Below are positions 1 to 12,428 of a stretch of DNA of 64,000 nt, in pieces; position 1 is the first letter of the stretch; the number at the start of each line of letters is the position of its first letter. Origin of the DNA: Camillea tinctor (Eukaryota > Ascomycota > Sordariomycetes > Xylariales > Xylariaceae). The DNA is taken from positions 1,413,664 to 1,477,663 of the forward strand of contig MU394051.1 of NCBI GenBank assembly GCA_022578605.1, given 5' to 3'. The notes under the pieces were generated by a model. The model searched no databases, was not told where the DNA came from, and saw nothing but the letters and a program-made list of their open reading frames with translations. A program made the translations under genes and the position numbers.

Positions 1-3000
1 CGAACAGACTATTTAGAGCAGGGCGCCAGTCCGTGATAGACATCCCGCGGTCCAATGGGCGACTCTAAATTCAGCCATTGATGTCGGCAAAGCAGGGAGT
101 GAAGAATATCCGTCAAAGATTTGTGGCTTTTAGACCCAACGCCCGCCTCGTAAATATCGATTCGGAACAGGAACGCGTTGTAGTGGCGGCCGCCATCAGC
201 TTCCCGTAAGCTTTTACAAACCCGAATATCGATTCCAAAGCTGAGACTGCATGGTGAACGAATTTTCGTGGGGTAGCACGACAGTCAAACCTCACGCTCG
301 GAACCATTGAGCGTGGTTTTTTATTTTATTTTTTTATGTTTGTTGTTTTTTATTATTCGGGTTTATTCTATTCTAACTTATTATCTAGTAGTAGCGTGAA
401 AAAAAAAAAAGGCAGCGCCATCATCCAACAAGCAAGGAGGAGGAGACATTATGGATACCACACAGTGCAAGTCTGCCATTCCCCATCGTCGTCAGCTAAA
501 TGCGCGTTGGGCTTCCTTCTTACAGCATAAAAACCCAGGATCTGTGATCCAGAACCTACCTGTGTGCGTACTTTAGTTACTCTAAGTAGGTGGTTGACAG
601 GCTTGGCTAGTTTGTAATGTATGATACTCATCATTGGGTAAGATACACTAACCTTGATGATAAGCAGTGTTAGTGTCGAGGTCATCCGTTTCAGTATTAT
701 GCGTGCATGCGTATATACTACTACAACTATGTATGTAGGTATGTAGATGGGATACTACTTACGTACGGATACGCATGCAACTTCGTGTCGGTAGATGGAG
801 CTCCCGTGTAAATCCAAGAGCTTTGATCATCTAGGTAGGTTGCTGTGTACGTATGCTATCATAGCTTTGGGCTAATAATTATGCATTATCTCCCCGCCTC
901 TGAGATGCTTTCGTATAACGTGTTAATTACGTGTGATAAGTCAGGTATTGATCTAAAGTTGATATAGGTAGATGTTTTGGGAATAAGGTGAGAGTTGACA
1001 AATTGTATAGCATCAACGAAACTAAGGTATGTTAGACTTAAACCTAACGTTGTTGATTTCATATGTCTTTAGGTTAATATTAGTACATGTACTGGACGAG
1101 GTGCCAAGTATCGATATCAAATCCTTTTCAATTGATTGATCTAACTTAAGATTTATATAGGCACCTAAACTAGATACAGATACAACTACACTACATCAAT
1201 AACATAGATTGCCTAGGTCAATACTCATCGTGTCTTAAATTACATATAACATCGAAAGTTATGTACATATACATTTGTTCAAATCACGTGGAGTTACGCA
1301 TATTAGGTAGTACATGTACCAGCATGTATGTTTGGCTCTACCTAACCTTGAGCTTTTACCCTGCCTTTTATGTCTTTCTGCGTTGCTTCTATTGGTCAGA
1401 GTCTAAGCAAACTTTGAGTACCTAGTTGTAAGTAGTTTCGAGTTGATACCTGCCTACATGTGGCACCAGCTATGTCTGATACATGATGTATTGTTAACAT
1501 TATGTTGTTACTTGTCAATAGTGAGAACTCGAGTAAAAAGGGCATATTGATAAATATTTTAAACTGCGTCATTATAGGTTTATCTCACGCACTTCGATTG
1601 AGATATTCTGGGGTACTGTCCACGTTTAATTGCGCATGTACCACCCAATACGCTTTTAAAATGCCCGATTAATTACAATGGATATTACATGTAGGCCTGC
1701 GACCAACAACCCGGGTATGTACACTATGTAATATGCAGGTATGTATGTGGGCAGGTAGGTAATACTAGGTATCTGCTTAGTACATACAGGCATAGGTGCA
1801 TGAGAAGATTACTAAAGAAAACAAAAACAAAACAAAAGTGAGAAGAGATAGAAATTGAGAGGTATAGAGAAGGAAGAGAGAGAGAAAGAGAAAAGGTCAA
1901 AAAAAAAAAAAAAGAAAGAGGAAAACGCCTATGACCCCCGTTTCTAGTGTAGATAAGCCTGCCCACCTGTAGACACCGACGCCTGGAGACGGAAGGATGT
2001 GTGCTCTTCAGTTCTCGACAAGGTGTTGCCTTTATTCGGTATAAGAAATGCGCGTAGTGCTAATACTAGTATGGGAGTTGCGTGTAGCCTGCAGGGGGCT
2101 GAGTGCAGATCTTGTTCGTTTTTACGAAATAGTAAATGCCTCTTTTAGAACTGTACCAAACCATTGGGAGTCTCGTTTAGGATAGAGATCATACTCCTGC
2201 CCAACGAGGTTGACGTTGCAATCCCCACCGTCTGTCTAAGTAGGCGACTACGTGAGTAAGTGCATGTTTTCTTTTTCTTTCCACGTTTTTTAGTCTTCGG
2301 TGCTCTTTTCGACTCGACTCCTCTAACTACTATAACCTGTAATCTATAACCCAGTAGAGTCCCTGCCATTGACTTTATTTTTCTATCACTCCTCCTTGAG
2401 CTAAATACCCAACCCGCCAACCTACACTACATATGTAATCGTTGACCGCCTAGCTTGTCTCACATCTTCTTCCCTCATCCTTACCTTACCTGAGCTTACC
2501 GCTAGCTGTGATATTGACGGAATGCATTTATATATTGGTAACTAATCTAGGTAGGTATAAGAGGTACGTACGTATGTATATATATGATTATGAAAAGCGT
2601 CATATGCTGACTACGTGCATCTGACACATAGTGGTCCCCTCTCCCCTCCCCCCCTTTTTTTTCATTTTATTATCACTTTCCTTTTCTCAGCTCTAGCTTA
2701 AACGAAAATGAATCTAAAAATAATAGAAATATTAATAATAGTAATAATGGGATCAGAAAGAAAGTAGAAAAAAAACAACTCAAGACACGTTTTAATTTGC
2801 ATCATTTCTCACAGCAACAACCATGATAAGTCCGTCCTAACAGACCAAACCGAAGCCGGTAGTGATCCGGCCTGGATCGGTAGTCAGAAGAAGACCCCAA
2901 GCCCGGGGGAGTTTAGCGGGGGGCTTAGTTGGCGTGCCACTTTTGGTGAAGATAGCGCCATCTTGTTAGCTAAGATGGCTAATATGACTTTCTAATTCCC

Positions 3001-3117
3001 TACTCCGTACTAATTTAGGGGTTGAGGTGACCCAGGGGTGATCCAAACAAATGCATAAGACCCACGAGCAACTTAGCTGTCTTCCAGAAAATCTACTCAA
3101 TGGACTTGTTGATGTCA

Positions 3118-3170
3118 AGCTGGAGCTGGAGCTTGAGCTAGAACTGGACCTGGAACTGGAACTAGAAATC
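3118..3170. repeat. Degenerate hexanucleotide minisatellite
   Basis: About eight to nine units of a six-base motif (GGAGCT drifting to GGAACT) follow each other. Read on the minus strand they encode a serine run inside an 82-codon open frame that matches no family I know. I treat this as a simple repeat, not as evidence of a gene. Confidence 0.7.
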
Positions 3171-3646
3171 GATGAGACTGTGTGTTGTTCGGCTCGGCAG
3201 TTAGTGTAGTTCAATACAGTTCAATTCAGTTCTACTCAGTATCCAGTTCAGCCTGAGCTTTTTTGCCCTTCTTTCACGTATCTACTTTTTATATTATATT
3301 TTTATCTCTGCACCTTACCACATCGACGGGCTGGTCCTTACAGATAGCAATCCTTTGTCACTGCAAGTTTCCTACCTGTGATTAGAGACTTTTGATTAGT
3401 TCCTTGTGTACCTGCATAAGCTTCAAGCAAGGCCGAACCAACCACGCAACAACACCGAACTCCACACGCCGGCAGCAACCCCTCGAAACCACAGCATCAC
3501 CGGCAGCAACAGCGTACGTCTTAGCAGAAAAAGGAAGACCGACAAGTGGGTGCCGCACGAGACCTTTACGGGGCCGAAATATAGAAATCTAGCAGACTCC
3601 GAGCTCGATATCAGGGTTATTATTGGACGGACGTCGGCTAGGTTCG

Positions 3647-3677
3647 TCATACATACATACATACACACATACATACT
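3647..3677. repeat. CATA tetranucleotide microsatellite
   Basis: A run of CATA units, with one CACA interruption, lies in the gene-free left part of the window. Confidence 0.75.
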
Positions 3678-5571
3678 CGCCTTATGCCTAGTTTTGGAGG
3701 AAAGACGAAGAAGAACAAGACAAGTTAGACGCGCCCGCCCCGTCGGAGAATATCCCTGCTACACCAAGTTTTACTCTTTACCATCCTTGGTTCTCAAGCG
3801 ACACACAGGCTCATCGGGAAGACGACTATTGATCTTCTAGGCCTACGACTACGACTATATACCTAGACAAATTTAAACTACACTTGCACTATATATCTAG
3901 AGCTTTATAACAGGTATGTATCTGCCAGCTTTTCTAGGTTCATGTATAGGATTGGCCCACTTTCAAAACAAGAACGCTCACTATGCGTCGAGCAAAATGA
4001 AAAAAAAGTACAGTATTATAACATCCATCCTGTACAATACTATGCCATACTATGCCAACCCCGTTCATCATGGCTTGGCCATAGGTAACTGCAGTGTAAC
4101 AGGGATTTCTTCCTCAAGTGAGGGGTTTCTAGGATAATATCTGTGTCTGCTCTGAAAGCTGCAACGGTTTGGCTTGATAAAACATAGGTTAGTCGAGGTC
4201 TCAGTCCTAGACTCCTACCCGTTAAAAAAAAAAAAAGACACGGGGTACGGGGAAGGGGGGCAGAAAAACCAGTGCTATTCAGCGGAATCCTGCGAATATT
4301 TCTGGTGTACGGTCCCGACGTCGCCGTCTACCCATGTCTTATCTTCTACTTCTATATCCGACCCTTGAGACGTTATCGCAAGGAATATATATCTCCACAT
4401 TGTCAGATTGTTACTTTTGAATTTTTATAGATCCCAGGCTGTATTCCTTCATGTCATATGCTGATCCGAATCTCACCAGGTATTTCGTATCTAGCTAGAT
4501 CAAGAACGCCCCCGGATGCTCCCGTAGGCCATTTTTCTCCTTCTCCATCTTCTCTTTCTTTCTTTACGTTTTGGTTCGTGTGGTTCGTTTTCAGTCTCTT
4601 AGTAGAGGCATCTGAGGTTGTAGCTCATATCTAAACAACAGATCTCCGTAGATCTCCTTGTTCTCCTCTCCTGTGAAAAGATCCGAAACATAGCCCAACA
4701 GCTTAAATCGGACCGGGGCTCCCACCCAAGGCATCCCTATATCCCTATTCCCTATTTGGACACGGTGGAGAGAGAGAGATTCAAGCTCAGGCCAGCGCCG
4801 TACCCATCCTCACTGACGGACCCGCGGTGAATATAGTAGGCGAGGTTTGCCGATAGCTACCCGAGACGCAATTCTGGACTTCTGCTAAATCTTCATTTAC
4901 TGGCGTCTCTAGAATTACGAACTGCATTTGTTGCCCTGCTGCAATTTCCTAGCAAAGCAACAAGTTCACCTCCTTCACTTCTCGCTCCTCTCTATTCATC
5001 CATTGAGCCGGTACACAAGGAGACAAATCTACTAGGCCTGGGCTGGCCTTGCAGATTCGATTAGGACGTAAGAGAACAAGAGAAGAACCAGAGACCAAGA
5101 ACCGAGAACCACCAAGGAGGTCGACGGTGTAGATACTGTGCACTGCGTAGTACATTGCATACACCATCTTTGCCTTTCCTGGCCAGCGGACCCTGGCCCT
5201 TGCTCGAGTCCACCCTTGTTGCTATCCAGCCCCCCCTGAACTCACTCGCATAACGGTCGAAAGTGTTGCAGGGATAACCGACCACTCCTATCGCGTCAGT
5301 CTTCAATACTTCGACTTTTATATCCACAACCATTTTCCCTTCCGGCACTACGCCCGCTGCACCCCCCGCAGTCTTCTCTTGTGGCCGTTGCGTTCTGTTT
5401 TCTCGCGGCTTGAGACGCGCCTTAGCAAGTCTCTCCCGCCATAATTCAGACTGACACTTTTGGACATAGAGAGACTAGAGCGACCCGGGGAACTTAGTCC
5501 CGGGTCAAACGGTCTGTCTATCTAAACACGGGAATAGATTGGCTTGGTCTTGATAGTTGAACCAGTCCAGT

Positions 5572-8046
5572 ATGTTCTCTTCAGCAACAGGCGGCAAGGG
5601 GTTTCGCCGGAAAGCCATGAGCGAAGCTGTTCCTTCACCCGGTCCCGTCTATCCTCCAATGGCTCCTCCCAACCCGACTCATCTAGGCCATCAAGCCCAT
5701 CGCAACCACAGCCTCGCCGATTTGCTCGAACCTTCAGTAGATGGACCGCCATCGCCAGAGCAGCTTCGGGCGTTGAGCAAATCAGTGAAACACCGTAGCC
5801 AGCTGACAACATCATCGGGTTCTTCGTCCCTGCTTTCCTCCACCTCTGACAGGAGGCAATCCTGGGATCGCAGCTTGGAGAATCTAGGTCTGTCGAGGAA
5901 CCCGTCTCAACGTTCTAACTCCCGTGACCGGCCGGATAGCGTGCAACTCTTTGGGAAGGCCATATTCCATCGGAGGGGGAAATTACGTAGAGGAAGTAGT
6001 GACCAGACCGCTTCTGGTGGCTCATTGCTGTCAGCGGCTGAAATACCAATGGAGACGCCGAAGGACCAACATTTCATCCAGTCCATGTTCGCGCGACGAA
6101 GGACCTTGAGGTCGGGGGACCCCGAGCCCTCGCAGAAGAAGCTACAGATTTCGGGGCCTTACAATTTTCAGCATTTGACTCATACCCAGAAGGATGCCCT
6201 GCCCGATCTGGAACGTACGAACCGTATGGAACTGGTGTCTGAATTCTCTAACCTGCGAGGGCGAAGAGGAACTGAGCCATGTCTACCGGGCATTCCACCC
6301 GAGGGACTACACTTTGCCAATTTCTCATCTGAGGCCCTCAATGCCCAAGACCCCCCCTCGGGGACGAACACTGGTAACGGTGCCGAACCCGCCCTGCCAG
6401 GTCGCCACAGTCGTGCGGATTCACGACAGAAGATGCTGCCACCGACGCCATCGAGTCCCAAGTGGTTCAGAACACCTCAATACCAGGATAAGACTAGCTT
6501 CTCGCCTCCTCGTTCCCCTAGATCTCGAAATGATAGCTCCCAAACGTCCCCGATCCCGCCACCTCCAAGAACATCTAGTCGGGTTTCAATGCGATATGAC
6601 GGAATTGATCCTCTATCAACAACGAGCTTGGATCGTCCAATAACCGGCGGTAGCTTTCGTCAGCCTTCACCATTCATACTCCCGATACCCGAAAGCATGC
6701 GGTCCTTGCCAATGCCTCCTCCAGAGGAGACAATTGCAGCCGGCGAAGGGTTTGCTCATGCTATTTCGACAGCTGATGATGCTGCATGGCCTTTGCGCAA
6801 TGGCATGGGTCCTTTACCTGAGGTTCCCGAGGAGGATGAAAACCATATGGCCGCACGCCAGACTCAAAGCTCCATGAGCAACCACTCTTCTCTCCGAGGT
6901 AGTGTTTCTGTCCCGTTACTTAGACAAATGTCCTTAGCCCAGGCAGACCAACGCTCGCCGAGCAATGCCTCAGACACTTTGGGGAGATTCGATTTATTTG
7001 CGGCCCAGCGTGCCCTGCACGACACCGTCGATGAGTTCGGAGCTGACGATTATTTGCGCGAGAGTTGGGAAGATGATATTGACTACTGCTATGAGCACGC
7101 AGCTGAGGCAGACTTCGACTATGCCTGGGAACGTCCTTCTTGCGATGTTGGTCGGATGGACAGAGGGGAATTCCATGCTGGACCTCACTTCAGTGCAATT
7201 GGCAGTCTTCGTTCTCTTCCGGCAAGAATGCTATCTCCTAGTGTTCCAGAAGTCCCCGCGCTGAGCCCTGCGAGCCAGACATCGAACATAACTCAACACG
7301 AAGTCATCACGCCAACCATAGTACCAGCTCCAGTTGCTTCCAATTTCTCGCTTCCTCGGAGGAAGAGCTCGGTACAGCTTCATCGCGACCCTGATCTAAG
7401 CCAATCACCCCCTTCTAGCGTTAGGGATATTCAAGAATTCAAGTTATCACCATCCCTCCTGATACCCAACGACTACCATCAGCAAATGCTTCAATATGAG
7501 AGGGAAGGACAGCACGATCGTGAACTTGATGATGAGTACGAGGAGCGTTTTATGAAATTTGGAAAATCGTTGTCCGTATCACAAGCCCGGTCGAGCACAT
7601 CAACTATGGATTCTAGACTCTCTGGGCATTCGATGGCTTCGAGTCGCCATAAATCCTCCGCCTCCACTTCTACGGCATTTACAAGGTGGACCGGGAGCAG
7701 CACCTCAAGCTGGCAAGCCAATGGCGAGGCTTTCCAAGCTACCATCGCCAAAGCCATTAGCGACGAGAGCCACATCGTTGGGCAACCTAGCATGGTGACA
7801 CTTCCCGAATCAGAGGAGTCTTTTGGACCCCCAACGAGGCAAGACTCCGGTCGCCATGTCAGAGCTCATTCAGAGGCGAATCTTCTCATGAGAGCGGCTG
7901 CACCTGAACCGACCGCACCAGCTGAGAATAAACCTGCGAAGCTACCGTTGAAGACCCGTAGGCGGGCAAGAACTACGAGTAGGAGCCACAACAACCCTCC
8001 TCCCCAGTTTGCCCTATTCCCGCAGATCCCTCCTGGCCGCCTCTAG
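5572..8046 (+). CDS. CRIB-domain protein, putative Cdc42/Rac effector
   Basis: A single uninterrupted frame of 824 codons. The same frame opens 15 bases earlier with TTG, so I take the first ATG (5572). Residues 193-206 fit the CRIB consensus I-S-x-P-x(2,4)-F-x-H-x2-H: Ile193, Ser194, Pro196, Phe199, His201 and His204 are all present. The usual following V-G is replaced by Thr-Gln. No kinase, PH or other catalytic domain is visible, so it differs from the Ste20/Cla4 kinases. The rest is Ser/Pro-rich and looks disordered, apart from an acidic aromatic block near residues 492-522 (rich in Asp, Glu, Tyr and Trp) that looks conserved. By family logic it would bind GTP-loaded Cdc42 or Rac and act in polarity or signalling, somewhat like yeast Gic proteins. 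That role is inferred. Next to a convergent NIPA transporter 2.1 kb downstream. Confidence 0.72.
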   Translation: MFSSATGGKGFRRKAMSEAVPSPGPVYPPMAPPNPTHLGHQAHRNHSLADLLEPSVDGPPSPEQLRALSKSVKHRSQLTTSSGSSSLLSSTSDRRQSWDRSLENLGLSRNPSQRSNSRDRPDSVQLFGKAIFHRRGKLRRGSSDQTASGGSLLSAAEIPMETPKDQHFIQSMFARRRTLRSGDPEPSQKKLQISGPYNFQHLTHTQKDALPDLERTNRMELVSEFSNLRGRRGTEPCLPGIPPEGLHFANFSSEALNAQDPPSGTNTGNGAEPALPGRHSRADSRQKMLPPTPSSPKWFRTPQYQDKTSFSPPRSPRSRNDSSQTSPIPPPPRTSSRVSMRYDGIDPLSTTSLDRPITGGSFRQPSPFILPIPESMRSLPMPPPEETIAAGEGFAHAISTADDAAWPLRNGMGPLPEVPEEDENHMAARQTQSSMSNHSSLRGSVSVPLLRQMSLAQADQRSPSNASDTLGRFDLFAAQRALHDTVDEFGADDYLRESWEDDIDYCYEHAAEADFDYAWERPSCDVGRMDRGEFHAGPHFSAIGSLRSLPARMLSPSVPEVPALSPASQTSNITQHEVITPTIVPAPVASNFSLPRRKSSVQLHRDPDLSQSPPSSVRDIQEFKLSPSLLIPNDYHQQMLQYEREGQHDRELDDEYEERFMKFGKSLSVSQARSSTSTMDSRLSGHSMASSRHKSSASTSTAFTRWTGSSTSSWQANGEAFQATIAKAISDESHIVGQPSMVTLPESEESFGPPTRQDSGRHVRAHSEANLLMRAAAPEPTAPAENKPAKLPLKTRRRARTTSRSHNNPPPQFALFPQIPPGRL

Positions 8047-10200
8047 AGGATTCATTAGTGGCCGTATTCGACTCTTTGCCCCGTTATGGTATTAAACCCC
8101 TACACTCCTGGGCGCGCTTCTGTATAAATAATCATGCCATACATACCTACCTTCGTTTATTATTTTTTTTTCTTTCAACCAAAGGAGCATCGATACATAC
8201 GTCTTCGTACTTGGCCGTTTGGGCCACGGGATAAGACTATATCTATTCCTCCTCTCCTTACCGTCGTTATACAGTCGCACCTATAGACCTGCTTTGCCCG
8301 AAATGGGCTTCTACCACGTTTTGCTTTCCAGTCTGTCGTTTTCGAAGATATTTTTACCCGGGCCCGCTTATAGACATTTCATTTCTCGTCTGTCGCTTTT
8401 TACTGTATTATTTATTATCTTATTATTTTTGCAAATTTGTTCGTTTATTCTAGAGGAAGACCTGGAGGCAGGCAACTGAGTCACAAAAGCAACAAGAATC
8501 AAGAGACAAAATTTTAGGGGGAACAAACAAACACTAAAAATCGGATTTTGGATGGAAAGGATATTGGTATTTGCTTTTTGTCGGACCGCAAAAAACAAAA
8601 GTTCTTGGGACGCAGTTATTTCTACTCGGATGGATGCCATCCCCCTCGTTTCGGCATATTTTCCTTTTACATCTCCTTGTTTAAAAAATTTCCCCTTGTT
8701 CGATAACGACGACTGTATGATGAATACGAGAAGGCAAAAGGGTTGGCGGAAGAGAAAAAAAAAGCAACAACCATACAATACACAAGCACAAAAAGGGTTC
8801 TATTGTTGCATACGACACGGAAAGATTACATGTCGTTTCCAGCTACCTTTTGCTACCACTCCAGCGAGCGCGCTTCGCCATATCCGCGCCTATTTCCTAT
8901 CTACCTCTTACTTTACCTTACCTTACCGTACACATTAACCTTACCTACCTCGCCCGTGTTACTTTTATTACCATTATACAATTAGGATATGAGGGATATC
9001 TATAGAGGCTCGCTTCGGGGAGCAGGGAATTCTGGTTTCGGGGACGAGTGATCCCCTGCGGTGTTTTTTATTTTTTTTTGAGGGGAATCCTCTTCTTACT
9101 TTATTTTTTAACTTACACATTTACTTCGATATTACCTATACCTACCAACAGAACCTACAACAGAAATTAAGTCAATACCTGGTGCCTTGGGGCGGACGGA
9201 TGGGGACCGGGTTGGAAAGGGAGTTGGTTTTTTGGTATAGTGCATATTCTAGAGACATTAAACAGAAAAAAAAAATCAAACAAAAAAATCATAATGGGTC
9301 TTTTCCCTGAAATTTTGGGTTGTGTTCCATATTTTCCCTCTTGATGAATCAACCTTCTTATTCTTCTTCCACGAAGTGGCCTTAACCAAACCTTACCACA
9401 CCACACCATACCAAACTTCTGGTTGCGTAAAAGTAATAACATTGCTCTATTATGGGTGGAGTGAACTTTTGAACCCGTCAGCAAGGTTGTCTCGTCCACT
9501 ATGTAAGTCATCCCGCTCTACGTAAATAACACTTTTGCTTGACATATATAGTCCTTTAGCTGCGGTGAAGGAGGGATAGAGTGACTTAGGTTAGGATGTT
9601 AGGACGTACGAAATTGGGACTGCTGTCATCGCAATTGGCTATGAACCTCATATTGTTGAGTAGAATGACAATCCATCTGAAGAATTCCATCTTATTTTAT
9701 TTACGGATCAAATCTAGAATAAACGTCTCGAAATAGGAAATAAGAGATGATGTTGAGCGACATAGGATATCCCCGTTAACATGTGTAAGGAAAATCTATA
9801 TGGAAATTTATATACCCCCGAAACCAAGTAAGTCAAAATGCCCTTCTTCCTCGCTTCCTCTGGTTTAATAAACGGTATGGATATAGACCACCATCCTAAT
9901 CCAGGACTTGTACGGGTAGATACGCACATGTGGAGGTGTGTGCGGTGTGTATGTAATGCTTGTGTGAGGAGAGTGTATATATAGAGAAAACCCAGAAAAA
10001 AAACAGGAAGGAAAACCAGGTTCCAAATGCTACTAGATATGACCAACACAACTCCTATCTAATGCAGTTGATAACGGGATATGATTTGCGCGCAAAAGTA
10101 ATGGGTAGAGTGCAAAATATTATATGAAAACAAGCCTGCCCCCCTTGCCCCCCTTCCCCTCCCCCTTTTCATTTATGCAAGGTTTTATTTTCCTCCTATC
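8047..10200. other. Convergent intergenic region
   Basis: Lies between two converging genes and should hold both 3' UTRs. It is AT-rich with poly-A and poly-T runs. The open frames present (up to 136 codons) are rich in Phe, Leu and Lys with no domain or leader context. I see nothing else. Confidence 0.6.
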
Positions 10201-12428
10201 TTAGCTGCTGTTATCTGGACGTTCTATAATCGAAGGGTCACTAGTATAGCCTGCTGCTATATCCTGGCCTGCCTCCGGGTCGGGGTCAGAGAGTCCTCTT
10301 CTCCGTTTCTTCCGCCCGAAGAATTCTCCTAATGTGTTACTAAGGCTGCGAGCACGCCCTCTGAAGGTCTTTTGTTCTCCTATTTGCTCGCCATTCTGGT
10401 CAATGGCCTGCTCGGCATCACCACGAGAACCGACTAGGGGCTCGACTGAAGGGCTAACTATCTCCTCATCATGCGGAACGAATATGCTTGATCTAATAGT
10501 AGGTCTCATCCGTTTTATAGATCTCCTACGACCTATTGGACTTCCTTCGCCCTTGAGGAAAGCATCGGAAACCACAGCACTAACAGTTGAGGATAGGGGA
10601 GATGGCGAGATAAAAGCATTTGAGTAGTGGTGACCAAGCGGTCGTGATAATGATATAGAGGCACGTGGTGTTGTTGGTCGGTCCGGGGATGGTGGCGGGA
10701 CTTCTGGCGGAGGGACACTTGTAGAAGACTGTGCTGGTTCGGATACGGCTGTAGACACGGCTGCGGAAGCTATCGAATGCATTGTAGCGACACTATCTGC
10801 TGACAACGTCGTAGGAAGACCTGGGTGAAGGCTGTGGTCGTCTAGAGAATTTCTCCACGGATTGGCTAAGAGTGGCGACGATTCTACAGGCGTTGGAAAA
10901 GACGTCCTCGAAGCCGAGGCATCAGGCCAGCGGCCGTGAGTACCATTGTAGGACTTGACGCTCGCGTGCGGGAAACTAAAGCGCGATCCATGAGAGGACC
11001 TCCTCGATGATACCGTCGAGTTCGTTAGTACCTGTGCTTGCCTTGGCTGTTCTACATTAGTATTTTGGGGCCCAGAGGCGTCCTGGTATCGGAGACCGAT
11101 AGTCTCCTCCACATTCTCATCATCGGATAGCTGATCATCATCGTCGTCATGTGGCGGCCGGCCGCTGGTAATCAAGAAGACGCCAAAGAAGGTCAGAAGA
11201 CAACCTCCTACAAACTTAGCGGCTTGCTGTGCTGATGTCCGCTCGAAGTCCCGGTACAAAATAGCGCTTCCAATAATTACTGACAAAGTGAATAGCACAA
11301 ACTGGATAGGTATAACTTGGGTCGAATCGAATCGCTGAAGCGCTTTATTCACATACCGAACCTGCATAACAGCTGTAACAAGGAGGACAACGATAAGACC
11401 ATAGGTTACGGGGGTGGCAAAGGCCCTGAAAAGAGTCGAAGAAAGCATCGAGGATACACCTTTGGTAGTTAAAGCCGTGTATCCGCCTATTTCATATGAT
11501 TAGGACACAGCGTGATGGTGGTTATGATTGGGGGAGTGGTGTACATACCGAATAGACCGACTAGCCCGAGATCTATCAAGATGGTTCGGTTACCATACCT
11601 CGGACTCGCCCACATTAGAACAATGATTAGGAACACAGAGACACCCATGTAGACCTTGAAGGCCAGAGTGGTGATGGCATCCCAAACCCCGTGCGGGTCC
11701 AGTTTAGTCTCCTCCTGGTTGGCGCTGAGAACTACCGTGACGGCCCCGGCGACAGCTATGACAACACCCCAGAAGTCCCGCTTCCGGAAAACCTCACCAA
11801 AGAACATAGGCGCAATGACGCAGTTGGAGATAAGGGCGACGACACCGAGAGGAGAGACGATGGAAGCCGGGGCAAAGCCATAGGCGAGGAAATTCCCCAT
11901 CTCTCCAATGGTCATCAAGACCTGGCCAACCCACCAAGACGGCGACTTGAGGTAGGTAGACGAGCCCTTTTGTTCGCTGCCTGAGCGGTCCGTCCAGTCC
12001 GAATCGCCAGACCGGTAGGAATGGGCCAGAGGGTGTGTTTCGAGGGGATCGTCGATTTCTTCGTCGCCGTTCTCATGCGCATCGGCGTCAGAGGCGTCGT
12101 TGGTGCCGTAGCCGTTGCGATGCCCATTCTGAGCTTTCTTGAGGGCCTCCCTTGCCCGTTCTCGCGCCTCGACCCGTTGGCGGTGGATCTGGATATGCGA
12201 GTATCGCTGCACATTGAGGGCGAGGGCAATCAGGACATTTCCCACGATGGCGGTTACGATACCGATCAGGGAGCTCCAATTTCCCATGTTCACACCATCG
12301 TCATCGCCATGGGACCCAGATCCAGACCCTGTCCCTGCGCCGACGTGGGTGTTGTTCCAGGCTGAGGCCGAACCCATAGTTCCCATAGCTCCCATAGCTC
12401 CGTCACCGGTGCCCGGGAAGGCGGGCAT
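10201..12428 (-). CDS. NIPA-like magnesium transporter (DUF803 family)
   Basis: Two exons on the minus strand, 12428-11549 and 11486-10201, joined across a 62-bp intron (GTATGT donor, TAG acceptor), give 721 aa. The junction restores a continuous Leu-Phe-Gly-Gly-Tyr-Thr segment typical of NIPA proteins. The N-terminus is Gly/Met-rich. A first hydrophobic segment (near residues 53-75) is followed by a hydrophilic loop and then a run of hydrophobic helices to about residue 430, consistent with the usual nine-helix NIPA core. The remaining roughly 290 residues form a Ser/Pro/Arg-rich, probably cytosolic tail. The long tail and the charged loop after helix 1 are common in fungal members. NIPA proteins move Mg2+ across plasma or endosomal membranes; the substrate here is inferred from family. 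It shares an 842-bp divergent promoter region with the WDR70 gene. Confidence 0.88.

Larger units (their letters stand above)
1..5571. other. Gene-free intergenic region
   Basis: No open frame here has a recognisable domain, a plausible start context or a coherent splice structure. The DNA is AT-leaning with scattered TAGGTA/TACCTA words and several simple repeats. The last several hundred bases before 5572 are probably the promoter and leader of the CRIB-domain gene. I see no transposase, reverse transcriptase or tRNA-like fold. Confidence 0.6.

Noticed and set aside
3406..3840. 144-codon frame in the left gene-free region
   Set aside because: Opens with GTG, not ATG, spans a CATA repeat and has no recognisable domain.
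5557..5571. Upstream TTG as start of the CRIB protein
   Set aside because: Non-ATG start is unlikely; the ATG at 5572 is in frame. The same reasoning was used for other frames that open with TTG or GTG.
8368..8778. 136-codon minus-strand frame downstream of the CRIB gene
   Set aside because: Composed of Phe/Leu/Lys from AT-rich 3' UTR sequence, no leader or domain.
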